Source of the DNA: Burhinus oedicnemus
Lineage: Eukaryota; Chordata; Aves; Charadriiformes; Burhinidae
Direction of reading: 5' to 3'
NCBI GenBank assembly: GCA_008921705.1
Contig: VFFE01009164.1
Span: forward strand, 455,075-519,074
Length of the DNA: 64,000 nt
Made by a program: the position numbers and the translations under genes. Shown here one piece after another: positions 37,961-50,000 of this stretch. Each line of letters opens with the position of its first letter. Position 1 is the first letter of the stretch. The notes beneath the pieces were generated by a model. The model saw nothing but the letters and a program-made list of their open reading frames with translations. It made no database searches and was not told the DNA's origin.

Positions 37961-40557
37961 AAGTTATTTCCAGTAAACAGAAATGTCCTTTTTCAGAACA
38001 TACTGGTCTCTGTCTTTCAGTATAAACCTTATTCATCAAATCACAAATGGAGTGAAAGGTAGAGGAATGGAAAAGAAAAAAAACAAACCAACAAAACCAA
38101 CGATGTACTGTCATTTATAAGGTTTTCAATAGGTCAATAGAATACTCGATTTTCCCCTTAGCTGTAAGTGTTTCTCTGGGTCATCAAGCCACCATTACCT
38201 CATGGGAAATACTTTCCTCTGCATCAGTGCAAGCCTAGTAACGTTGGTTCAGGATCAGACCTTTACAAATTTTTGCATGAATGACACAGAACAAGAGGTC
38301 TAGCTAGAACTCCCTGGAAATACATTTTCCCCGGCAAATTGCAAACTCCATATATGAAAAAAGGACCAAGAAGGGAATGTTTGCCTGGACTTAATCGAAT
38401 AATGCAGCGAGAGCACCACTTCACTTTTCTATCTGTTTGAAGGAGCTGAAAACTAGGAGGAACCAAGAGGGTCTGGAGTACATAACTGATGTAGCAGAGG
38501 AAAAACAGTTGTTATGCGGTTGAAAGATGCAGGCTCAGTTTCATCAAAGCAAGCAGGTATAACAGCAAAAGCCAGAATGACAGCAAGAAAATGGTAATTC
38601 AGCCATTAATACACAATCCATGGTGTTAAAAAATGAGACCAGTCAACACACAAAAAACCCCTAACCACCTGTATAAAGGCTAGTTTCTGCACCAGATCAC
38701 TGATACTTGAATGTAGAATCTTCAGTGGAAGTTGAATGGACCAAGTTGTGGGATTATTACAATTCTTGGCTAAGAGATCAAGATGTCACACAGTAGGAAC
38801 TAAGCTTGATACAGGGTTAAATATACTAAAACAAAACACTGTATCACAAAACAGTATCTTCTAGTAGGTAGTAAGTACTCCTGAGTCAGAAATATCTGTG
38901 CACATAGACTATAGGATGATCCACAATGACGTGCTGGCATCTGTAAGGAAGGGAAATGCGGTGAGGCTCAGGTACACCACTTCCTGCAGAAGAAAAAGGA
39001 TTTCTCAAGGAATGTTGTGTTCAAAGCTGACCACCCACGGTTAAGAACAACAAAATCAAACAGAAAGACTGGATTGTTTTTGAAACAATCCAAATGAAAT
39101 AAAGTCTGAGAGAAGATACAACTGTTCCCTATGCATACACACAAGGAACACCAGGAAAGGAGAAGGGCTGCTAAGGTACAGGACAACGTTAGCACAAGAA
39201 TAAACAGTTCAGAACAAAATTTAGGCTGGAGATTAAAAGCAGACTCCTAAGAAGTGGATTTTTGAGACAGATTTCCAGGTAGAATAGTGGGGCAAACAAA
39301 ATAGATTATTCTAGGATGGTGCTTGCTCAGCTCATGAAAGGGGTAATATCTTGTAGCCAATGCAACAGCAGGGGACCTGACTCACCTAGGAGGCCTATTC
39401 TAGTACTATGCTCCTAATAAGCAAGCAGCAATTATTTGAATAGAATATCTACAGTCCCTTGGCAATGGAAGAAATACATATAAATGTTCATGTTTATGTT
39501 GCTGTGGAGATAGCCCTCGGTAGGTCCATGCCTGCTTCCCTCCAAAAGCATTTTGTTTTTTGTTTGCTCCATAGTGGACCATAAGTATTTGGTTCTGCTA
39601 TATCCTGGTCTGATCATTACAATACTTCAAAATCCTCATGTAAGTTAGCCTTCATCTCCAAAACTGGACCCTCGTATTTTAGAGGAAAGCATAATACAAT
39701 TATGTCTGGTTACAACTTGAATTTAGCAAGGGAATCAAGTATAAAATAGCCCTAGGGAGATATGTCCTCTGTCAGGAACCAAAGTGAAGTTTCTCGTAAA
39801 TGACCATATCCAGCTCTGTAAACCATCTGGCAAAATAACTTCACATATACTGTTTCCCACCGTCCAGTGATTACTTGTGGAAATCCCACAATATGCTGAA
39901 AGATGCAACTGCTATTCTGTTGTCAAAACCATCAGGACATTTTTGCCTAATAAGAACTGATGTGACAATTTAAAAAAGGCTCTCCTTCTTCCTTATTGCT
40001 TGTATCTTTAAACAGAATACAAAATAGTCTAGACTTAATTTATGAGCATTTTCTTTCGATTAGCCCCAGTCAGCTATGGGGATGGTTGGGAAAGTGAATT
40101 CTTACTGGTCATTTGCTTCAGAAGCGGTTGCTTGTGATGCTGAACTAACAGAAAGATGCTATGGATAGAGACTTGCAACCATGATATCACTACTTCTCTG
40201 ATTCAAGATACCCAGCATATGCCATATATCATCTAAATAGGTCATGGGATCTATTGTTTTTATAAAATAGCAACTAAACCAAGAAATGATGAATCTGGAT
40301 ATGGACTGGTGCAACATCCCCTATCCAAGTCATCAGAAAGCCCTAAATGTGAAGAGACAGGCATGCTGCAATTGCTTCAGTCATTAATAAATGTAAAATC
40401 TAAGTCACTAATCAGAAATTATTCCCTATTTTGACTCCAAAGCGTATGTTATTCCCAAGACAACAATAGAGATTCCTATGGGCTTAATTTCAGATAGTTG
40501 AATAGTCTTATCAACACTAATAGGACTTAAATATTTGCTGAAATAAGCTGTAGACCT

Positions 40558-40607
40558 GGGACCATAATTTGCACAGTAAGATCAATTTGGGACCATAATT
40601 TGCACAG
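40558..40607. repeat. 19-bp direct repeat, 31-bp period
   Basis: GGGACCATAATTTGCACAG occurs at 40558-40576 and again, identical, at 40589-40607, separated by 12 bases. It is a recent local duplication. Confidence 0.85.
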
Positions 40608-43600
40608 CCAAACTGCTAGTTCTTCTTCATATAGCACTGGAGAGAGACTACATTAAGCTGCTGGAATCATTCACATATTTCCAAACATGTAACTGAAAGT
40701 ATACCAACGAACTGGAAGAAGTTAACTGGAAGAGGTAAAACAAGAAATGGTGGAATATGTGTATTGTCCTATGGCTTGGGGGTGAACCCCAGCTCCGATT
40801 TTCTCTCCCTCAGCCGGTCTGTAGACTCTAGTGTTTAAGTGATAGGCCAACACTTGCCCTGTCAGCAAAGAACTCCCCTAGTTCTCTGCACCCGCAGGCT
40901 AGATTGTCAGCTCTTGCACAGGTGGTAGGAAAAATTGCTTATGGGAAAGATAGAAAGTGCTCTAGCGGATAAATATGTGCAGGTTGGATCAGTGACGACA
41001 GAAGAGAGATGTAGTCATCTATAAAGACACAAACTTTACGGAAGAAAGTGAATTAAGCTCATACAAATGGTTAAAAGCAAGAGTAATGGGATGGAATTCA
41101 ATAAAGGAAAGTATGAACTGAACATCAGGGGAAAAACACTTTGTCAAAAAGATCTAATATCCTGTAGTATTAACTCCCATGAGAATAGTCATTGCATTTT
41201 TCCACAAAATGTGGCAGAAAACATGCTGGAGGGAGCAAAACTATGAACACAATGATCTAACGCTTACTTTGTGCTTGCAAAACATAGCAGTTCTGATTCT
41301 CTGTACTTTTGACATTCTTCCTCAGTTGTGGGAGACACCCCAATCAAACACAAACATATAGCCACTGTGTATGTTAAGGCCTGGATTTTGGTCCCTTGAT
41401 AGGATGGGAAAAACATTTCAGCACAAACAAAAAGTGTTTATTTTGCCATGACCACAACTAAAACTTACAACTGTTCAGTTATGGAAAGATTTTGAGGATC
41501 ACTGCTGGTTGTAAGCACTTCATATGCAATCTTGCTGAGATTCATATCTCAGTGACCAGGCAGGTGTCAGCCCCTTTGATTTGACCAAGTTCAATCCTAA
41601 ACGCATATAGAGGAGAAGGAATAATTTCTCCTATAGGAGATTAGAAAGAGCAAGATTAGTATAATTAGTTCAGACTTTTTGTGCTTTTGCACAAACAGGA
41701 CAAACAAAAAAACCCACAGAATCATATGGCAGAGAGACCAGATGGTATGAACAGACACAGAACTCCCACAGAGACCTAGTTGAAGTGACAAGTGATTTTG
41801 ACATGGAGGAAAGAAACTAGTTCTTAGAAGCAGAAGCTGAAAAAGATGCAATGGGAAAAAAGAGAAACTATTCTTTTGATACTGCTGTTACACAAACTGG
41901 AGGTCTTACCTGATTTGCATCTCTCAGAGAAGGTAGACTAGGCTTTGATATGACCATAACCAAAAGGAACTTTCTCTTAAGGTCTCTCTTTCAAAGAAAC
42001 AGAAGGATTATAAAATAGCATGCATGAGGTAATTGTTGTTTCCATACTGCCACTTGCTACATCCTTAACTCAGAAGAAAACCCTTTCTTGCACTACCCAG
42101 TTAGCTCCACCAGGTAAAACATCTCAAAAATAGCAAACATAATCATGGCAAGTAATGAAACTGATGGAGTGGAGCTGTGATCTCAAATACATACATATAT
42201 GCAAAACCCTTGGAGACCATAGCTAATACAACTGAAGACTCCATGCAATTGTTTCATCAATCTGCAACTCTCTACAAAAGGAATGCCTTCGAGTTCAATG
42301 TAAATAGAATTTACCCATTTCATAAGTCTGTAAGGACAATAAGAAATTGAACAGAGGGGGACTGAAGAAAAGAGAGTAGTCCTGAATAGGCTACATTTTA
42401 GAGAACTATTTTCTCTATGTTAACTGTTTGGATTCCACTAAGTTGAAAGTATTCCAAGACAAAGATGACTGTTTCTAAAGTGTTTCTTCAAAGGCCTGCA
42501 TTTTGATTTGACACTAATTTAAAGTAGGATTCTTCGAAGTCAGCCATTACCAAATTAAAGTGTCATAGCCTAGAGCAGAATGAGACCGTTTGTATTTAAA
42601 AAAACACTTTCTTTCTATGTATCCTCTGGTCTAAATTATCTTCTCAAGTGAACTCTGAATTTGGGACTCTGTCTACATGGTGACAGTCTTTCTCCTTCTT
42701 TGCAAGGGGCTAAGTGAAAGGGGAATCTGTATAAGGTGTTCCTCCTGCACACCAGAATGTTTATAGTCTCATTGGAAAACACTGTCATTTAAGAAAAGGA
42801 AAGCAACGACAGGTTTAGGGAGGAACCACTGCATCACTATGACTAAATACACAGGCATCCATTCTTTTAAATTTGACTTTCAATTGCCAGAAAGGTCTGA
42901 GTTTTCACACAGTGCCAGGTTACCAGATAATAACAATCAAAGCAACTGGCTGCCCAGGGAAGTTAATAAATCATTTGCTCTAAGCATCACAACAAGCAGA
43001 CCTACTCCACTGGAAAACAATCTGTTTAAAAAGCAAGGAAAGAGGAGCAGAGCAACTTTATCTGCTACAAATACCAGAAGCTTACTCCATCAAGAACAGT
43101 CTCTTTAGTAGCCATAACTATTTATGCTGTAAATAACATGGATATGTATTAAATCAGAGCCAAAATCTTTTCAGAATGCAACAGTATTTAGGTCATCAGC
43201 ACTCTATTGACAGACACTGAACTCTGAAACCATAATGATGTAGCTCAGCAACAGTGCATGTCGTCCCACTAATGAGGCCCTTTTTCCATGAATAATGAGT
43301 ATGGACATCAGCTCTGTTGCCAGGTACATAATATAAACACAATTTAACACATGGCTTTTGGTAAAGCAGTGTGTCTGCTTGCAGAGACTGAGGTTTCGCA
43401 TAATGCGATCCAACTTCTTAGGCCAGGGTGGGGGCAGACTGCTCAAGGAAATAATTTGTTCATATGTTATCAAAATACAATAAATCAGGTTTGGTCTTAG
43501 TCAAAAAAAGGCAGTGGAGTGGGACCAACAGAAACTGCAGATAGGAAAGTATAAATGAGTTCATTGTTTTATATTCCAATAAATCTTACAATACATGAAG

Positions 43601-45570
43601 CTGATGAGTTCTAAAATGAGCTGAGACTCCCTGAGATGGGCCTTCTGAGACTCATGAACTGTAAGGGTTATACTGGTTAAGCCTGTGTTTGCTGAGTCCT
43701 TGTGCATACTTAGTGTACGCACACACCTTTGTTTATGTATGGCAAAGCATGGGTTGAAACTGCATGGTTTCAAACAGACAAAGTAAGAAGAGTTTTATTT
43801 TGAAAAGCCTCATTTGTTACATTTATGACCTCAGTTTTGACTCTATCAGATGCTTTTGAAAAACAAAACGCACTTTCAAGTTTTATCAATTTCCATGACA
43901 TGAAGTGCCACCGTGGTATTCTTTAAAACTAGGCATCAGTGCTTTAGTATGTAAAAGCAGAGCTAGCGCAGTTTAGTCCGAGATTTGGCAGGGCATGGCT
44001 TAATTCCCTCTTCTGTCACAGTTCTGCTATCACCCAGGGCTATTATCTCATAATTACATTAAAGACTAGAAGGTGCCAATGTCCTGTGGTGCCTGGGGCA
44101 TAAGAATGGGCATTTCTATTTACTTGTTTGTTACAGTGCCAAAATAAAGTCCATGGGGATCCACATCTGTGTCACAGAAATTACTGAAATACAAGGAGCT
44201 ACAAGAAAGACTCTGATGTTACCACTTTAACTGCAGATTTCTTCAACCAGACTAAGCACAACCAAGATCTCTCCGAGAGTCATTACTGCTACTGGATGGC
44301 AGTACTCAAGCGCCTGGGTGACATGACTTGACTCCAGAAAGAGCTGACATTCCAGGCTGGACTGGTAGCAGTGACTATCACTAATGTTGCCTGTAATCAG
44401 CTGCTTATTTATCTTTTGTTAAATAACCTCAGCTCTGCCACAGTCTACTAGAGGGGTCTGAAATTTGGCAGTATGATCATGTTAGGATCAAGCCAATGGT
44501 CTATTGCTAGCCTCATTAAAATTTATCTTAATTTCCCAAGTTATAAGGTGTTAGAAGAAAGCAGTTAGCACATATTCAGTGGAAGCTTCTGCAATTTTTT
44601 CGGTTATACCCTCCAAAGACTCTGCTCCTCAAGCACACACATCTCAATACTTCAATAAACTTATGCATCATCCCCTTGCCACTATTCCTTGTGATGACAT
44701 GCGGCCAAGTACTGGGGCTGACAGTGAGAAGCCTCTGTTTGTCTGGGCTCTTACTGGTCTGCTCTTTGGCATCCAGGCAATGCAGCAGAGAATGTCAAAT
44801 GCAGAGGAGGCAGAAGCCACAGAGAAAAGGGTAGATGGAAAAGATATCTGGTAAGACAGGAGTTGGAAAGTGAGTGAGGAGATGAATCATGACCATTGCT
44901 GCCCTGAAGAGAAGACTGGGATGGGTAGTTAGGAGAGGCAGAAGAATGGAATTGGGAATGAGCAGTACTGGCTGAACAAGTAGCCTCTGGTAGGAACCGG
45001 GGGCAATAAAAACTGAAACTAATCATGCAAAAGAAAAGTAGAGGACAATTCAGTAGACAAATGGGACAGAAGATGAACTAAGGGCAGGCCAGAAAAGATG
45101 CTAAGTCCTTCAAAGAATCAAAGAGTGTCCAAAGGACTGTGGATATAGGCTCCAGAGCCCATATTGGTAGCCATTTATACAACAGTACTTCAAATGATGT
45201 CCATCTACCTTTTCAAAAATTTTGGAAGTTACAAGCCTTAAAATCTCAGTTCAAAGAACACCATAAAGGCTGTAGGAGCTAATAACTAAGAACATTTTAA
45301 AGGCTACAAGATCAACCTAGAGAAAGAGTTAAGAAACATCAAAATTAAGGCTACCTGTTTCACTTAATTCAGCTATTTGATTCATGTGTGTTATGATCTC
45401 ATTTTTAGTTATATGATTACATAATATTCCTTTCATAAACTTCCTTGCCATACTCCAGTGCATAGAATGAGACTTCTCTGAGGATGAAGCAGGACTGTGT
45501 AATAACACAACATGAAACTGATGGCTGTAGGATTCCCGATTCACTTGTTGCAGAACGTGGAATGTGGATA

Positions 45571-45575
45571 GTGAG
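45571..45575. repeat. Target-site duplication, left copy (GTGAG)
   Basis: Five bases immediately before the solo LTR, identical to 46150-46154. Confidence 0.8.
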
Positions 45576-46149
45576 TGTCATGCTTTCAGCTGGGATAGAG
45601 TTGGCTTTCTTACTAGCAGCTGGTACAGTGCTACGTTTTGGATTTAAGATGAAAATAGTGTTGGTAAAACACTGATGTTTTGGGTTGTTGCTAAGCAGTC
45701 AAGGCCTTTTTTGCTCCTCATAGAGAGTAGGCTGGGAGTGCACAAAAAGTTGGGAGGAGACACAGCCAGGACAGCTGACCCCAACTGATCAAAGGGATAT
45801 TCCATGCCATGTGACATCATGCTCATTATATAAAGCTGGGAGAAGAAGAGGGAAGGCGGGGACGTTCAGAGTTATGGCATTTTGTCTTCCCAAGTAACCG
45901 TTAACACGTGATGGAGCCCTGCTTTCCTGGAGATGGCTGAACACCTGCCTGATGATGGGAAGTAGTGAACGAATTCCTTATTTTGCTTTGCTTGTGCGCA
46001 TGGCTTTTGATTTACCTATTGAACTGTCTTTATCTCAACCCACGAGTTTTCTCACTTTTACTATTCTGATTCTCTCTCTCATCCTCCCGTGGGGGGAGTG
46101 AGCAAGTGGCTGTGTGGTCCTAGTTGTCGGCTGGGGTTAAACTGTGACA
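45576..46149 (+). mobile_element. Solo LTR of an avian endogenous retrovirus (ERVL-like)
   Basis: A 574-bp element that begins TGTCA and ends TGACA (perfect 5-bp terminal inverted repeats, canonical TG...CA ends). It is flanked by the perfect 5-bp duplication GTGAG. A 5-bp duplication is typical of ERVL/class III elements; this class assignment is an inference. No internal retroviral region or second LTR is present, so it is the product of LTR-LTR recombination. The body matches an abundant bird LTR family that I recall: GGACAGCTGACCCCAACTGA, a TGACATCAT element (45812-45820), a TATATAAAG box (near 45827), and CTTTATCTCAACCCACGAG towards the 3' end. It lies antisense inside an ST7 intron. It carries no protein-coding capacity. 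Confidence 0.9.
45811..45836 (+). promoter_or_regulatory. Promoter elements inside the solo LTR
   Basis: A CRE-like TGACATCAT lies 15 bases ahead of a TATATAAAG TATA box, the normal U3 promoter arrangement. Activity in this copy is unknown. Confidence 0.5.
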
Positions 46150-46154
46150 GTGAG
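46150..46154. repeat. Target-site duplication, right copy (GTGAG)
   Basis: Five bases immediately after the solo LTR, identical to 45571-45575. Confidence 0.8.
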
Positions 46155-46955
46155 TAAGCCAGGGACTGCAGGAAGAGGATGAAGAGTGGCACTGTGAAGG
46201 TTGATGAATGCTCCCCAAGAGAACTGGATTGTATTGCTGTTTCTGCCACAAAGTTTTTTCTACACAATACAAATAAAACCCATTTAACTTAAACTAAACA
46301 AAGTCTGACAGTTGGCGCTTCTTACTCTGTCCTTTCTCTGTTTGAGACCCTGGTGTCTTTAATTCAAGTTCAAAGGGGTACAGCTCCAGTCAACAGGAGC
46401 TGTGATTTGAACATAAAAAGTGATGTAAAGCTGCATAAACCAATGCTTACAGAAAAATACTGAAAATTAATGTGAAAAGTTTACCTAGTCTGAGCTTTCC
46501 AAGTTTTCCTCATAAGACATGAAGTCTGCTACTCACTAGACTGCCGTGAAGTCAAATCAATTAATGTTTGTAAAGCACTTGCACGCTACTAAGTCAACAT
46601 TCATAGAAAAGTCCACAAGGGAACTGATAATACTTTCTTCAGAAAAGGTTTGAATATCATGCAATAAAAAGTCTGCAGAACCTAAATAGTTATTCTTTAA
46701 ACATCAACAGAAAGCAAAGACAGCACTGAAGAGCTGCTAGAAAGTGAGTTCCATTACCCTGTACAATGAATTAAGCATGGGTTGGCAGAAAAAATGCACA
46801 ATGTTTAATCTTTGGAATAAGGACTGTGTAAAGGGGTCTATGAAGCTCGTACTAATCACGTCAATTACAGTGTTTCCTACATTTTAAGAGTTTGACTTAG
46901 AAACATTGCTTCTGTGTGTACCACATAGAGAAAATATAAATATACATGAACTTAC

Positions 46956-47070
46956 CATCATACTTTGCTAAGACTGCCTGGACATCTGCATACGCTTGCA
47001 GTTCCAGCAGAGCCTCTAGCAGGTTTTCATGGATGTTGAACATGCTGAGCAGAGGAAACTCCTTCATCAA
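46956..47070 (-). CDS. ST7: ST7 coding exon
   Basis: A 115-bp exon encoding [20 protein letters not shown], then [18 protein letters not shown], plus one base. The acceptor is GATTTTAG and the donor GTAAG. It starts in phase 0 and ends in phase 1. The helical pattern ([23 protein letters not shown]) looks like a TPR-type helix pair. Confidence 0.96.
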
Positions 47071-50000
47071 CTAAAATCAATAACATATGAAAGGGTTAGA
47101 TTATTAACATGGAAAAGGATTTCCTGTTCAAAATGCATTGAAATAACCAGCACCAACTTAAAACCCCCCAGTTTCCCTTGTTCTTGGCTCCTTCGCAGAG
47201 TTCACTATTACCTCAGAAATTTCTGAGCTCTTAATGGACACTGGGTTAGGTTTCTTGACAAGACATGCTTTGCATAGGATGTAATTGATCAAATCCAAGA
47301 ACACAGCTGCCTGAATACATAACTCTCCTTCAATTAACAGGCTTCTTCAAAGTGAAGAAGAGTTATCTTATTGTACTGAAAAAGAATCTTCAACAATGTA
47401 GCTCCTCTATATCAGTAGTAAGTAATCCAGCATCTTTCTGGTATATTAGTAGAAAAAATAGAAAATACATTGAAAAAATCAGAATAAAATCAAATATGAG
47501 AAGCTTACGAAGCTTACATATATGCAACTATATTATCAAGTATGTGATATTAGGATTTGTAATTGTGAATATTTTAGAACACAATTGCAGTTGTGGCCAA
47601 TATATATATTTAAAAAAAAAAAAGAAAGAAAAGGCAGCAACAATAGGAAAGGTAAAGTTTATACAAATCTAACACTATAACTAAAGAATCCATCTTGTAC
47701 GACAAACAATGAAATGTGTAGTTAAAATAATCTAATCTTACATGTAAGTGCCTTTACTTTCTGAACTAACCCTTTAAGAGAGACCAGGGATTTGTTCTTA
47801 GATATCCTCAGTTTCAGTGTCTGCATAGATTCAAATGACTAAAGCTGATATTCTATTGCATCTCCTTTTTGCAGCCACACTTCTCAGAAGTATCCATGGT
47901 TTTTACTGCAGAATTGATTAAAGAATATTTTTTTATTGTCAGAGTGATTCTCTAAAGAACTGAAGTGTTAAAAGATCCTTGATTCCTTGTGCCATCTTTG
48001 TGGTTGTTGTACCTTAACTGCCTTTTGTGCCTATATTCAGTACAAAAAGGCCCCACAGTGTAGAACTAGGATAGCTGATATTACTGCCGTTCTTCAGGAA
48101 CTTGCGGTGGAACTCTATAATTTATAATCTCTCTGAGATGGTTTCTCTGAGAACAGAAATACTATAACAAGCCAAGTAAAGAAAATTATTCAAGATCAGC
48201 CTTACTCAGTTTGAAAATAGTAAGCTGGACCTGAAAACTCTGTTACGTAATAAACCTGCCTTTGAAGCTACAAATAGAGAAACCGACAAGAACCAGCAAA
48301 ACTTAATCTCACAAACAGGTAACATAAACAAAAATAAGCCAGGATTGAAACAAGAAGGGTGGAGATTCACCAAGAACTTTAGAAAATGAGGACCAGGTAA
48401 TGCACTAGAGCTTCTTCTCTATGTTAGGGAAGAGACCTTAACAGGTAAACAGAGATGCAAAGCGCAGAGAATCTCTTCCTTGTGTTAATGGTCTGGCATA
48501 AGCTAATGTAAGAACTATTCTGACCTTAAGGGATAAGTCTATCTAAATTTGGCTACCTGGATAGTACTGACTTGGCTGCAGTTTGAGGATTATTAAAATA
48601 TCAAAGGCAAGGATGGCAGTGTTTTGTTTAGCTGATTATATATATATTTGATGTTAGTGGCATGGGGATGGCTGTAGAACTCCTAGTTTCAGTGGGAGGA
48701 GCTAAACCTGTGAAAAAGAACACAAACAAAACTGCATAGTTTGCAGGCTTTTCTCCTCCAGTTTTCAAAAAAATGGACCACAGGCCTTTGTGCTCATTCA
48801 GGTAAGTGGAAAGATTTGACAATAAAATACAAAGTTTAAGTCTTTGCTCATGGAGAAAAATAACTTCAGGTGAAAATTCACATACTTGGATTCATCAGTT
48901 AAAGATCCAGCATAGAGCCTACTTTTCTTCATTTTTGTCCTTACTCATTATGGCATTTTTAACAGAGGAAGCTACTATTTGGAAGGAAGAAGCATGACAG
49001 AATCTGGCCTTAAGTAAATAGTGATTTAAAGTTCAGAATGACCATATTGCAAAGAAACCCCTCCAAGGGATTAAGAAAGATATCTCTGCTCATTGAGAAT
49101 GAATAACGGCTGGCAGAATAACATTCCCTCCATCAGTGAAGAAAAGGGAAGAGCTGCAGCTAGTTACAGATGTACTGTGGCCAGTAAAAGCTCTTACTCT
49201 GGTTCTCCATTTCTCACTGACATCACTCCCTGATTATTTTTCTCTATTTTAATTAGGTTCTGCCAGAGTGATAAACCCTGCCTCAGACAGCAGAAGAATA
49301 AAGGTCACTGTCTGGACTGCCAGGCCTCCAAACTGAGAAGTGTTAATAAAGGTTTCATCTGGGAAAGGTCGAACGTTAAAGTCCAACCCAGTTATAATGA
49401 ACTCAGTTGATATTGTAGCTACAAAAATAAAACACCTCTAAGAAGCCACTCAGCTATGCGAACACTGTCTGTGAACAAATGACAGCATGTTTGCTACTCA
49501 AAAAAGAAAAGAAAAAGAAGAGAGGACATGAACTCATTTCTCTGTCATCTCAGGATGTAAAGTATACAGTTTTCACTGCAAATAATTTTCAGTCACAGTA
49601 AAAACTTGTTTTTTGAGAAACTTCCCAGAAAGTAAAGCCACTTAGATGGAAGAATATTATGACAGGTCATCTTTTAGGCCTCATAGTGAAAGCAAATGCT
49701 GCGGAAGAAAAAAACTGCCACAAAGGTTGCTACATAGGCCTGCTGGATGGTCAGGGCAGGCCAAATACTGCATCATGCTGAGGAGCAACAGAGAGCAGAC
49801 TGTGAGCCTGTGAGCCTGCTCCCCTCCCCTCCCTAGCACATGGAGAGGGAGGCGGGCTCATACTCCACACAGAGATGTAAAGATGGGCACGTTATCCCTG
49901 AACATGAGATGAAGAATGCACCTTTGAGTTTCCCAGACCCGTACAGCAACAAGCTCTAATCTGGACTCTAGTGTAAGAGGCACAGCCCTCCCTTTGCACC

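Larger units (their letters stand above)
36326..46955 (-). other. ST7: ST7 intron (10.6 kb) with solo LTR
   Basis: A large intron. The main content is a solo LTR at 45576-46149, inserted 0.8 kb upstream (in genomic + terms, to the left) of the adjacent exon and antisense to ST7. Small tandem duplications lie at 37935-37960 and 40558-40607. A moderately GC-rich segment near 40765-40930 looks different from its surroundings but was not identified. Confidence 0.8.

Noticed and set aside
40765..40930. GC-rich island inside an ST7 intron as a transposon fragment
   Set aside because: It looks different from its surroundings, but I could not match it to any family or find ends or duplications.
42945..42975. 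Short CR1-like string (CTGCCCAGGGAAGTT)
   Set aside because: Too short, and without the neighbouring CR1 sequence on either side.
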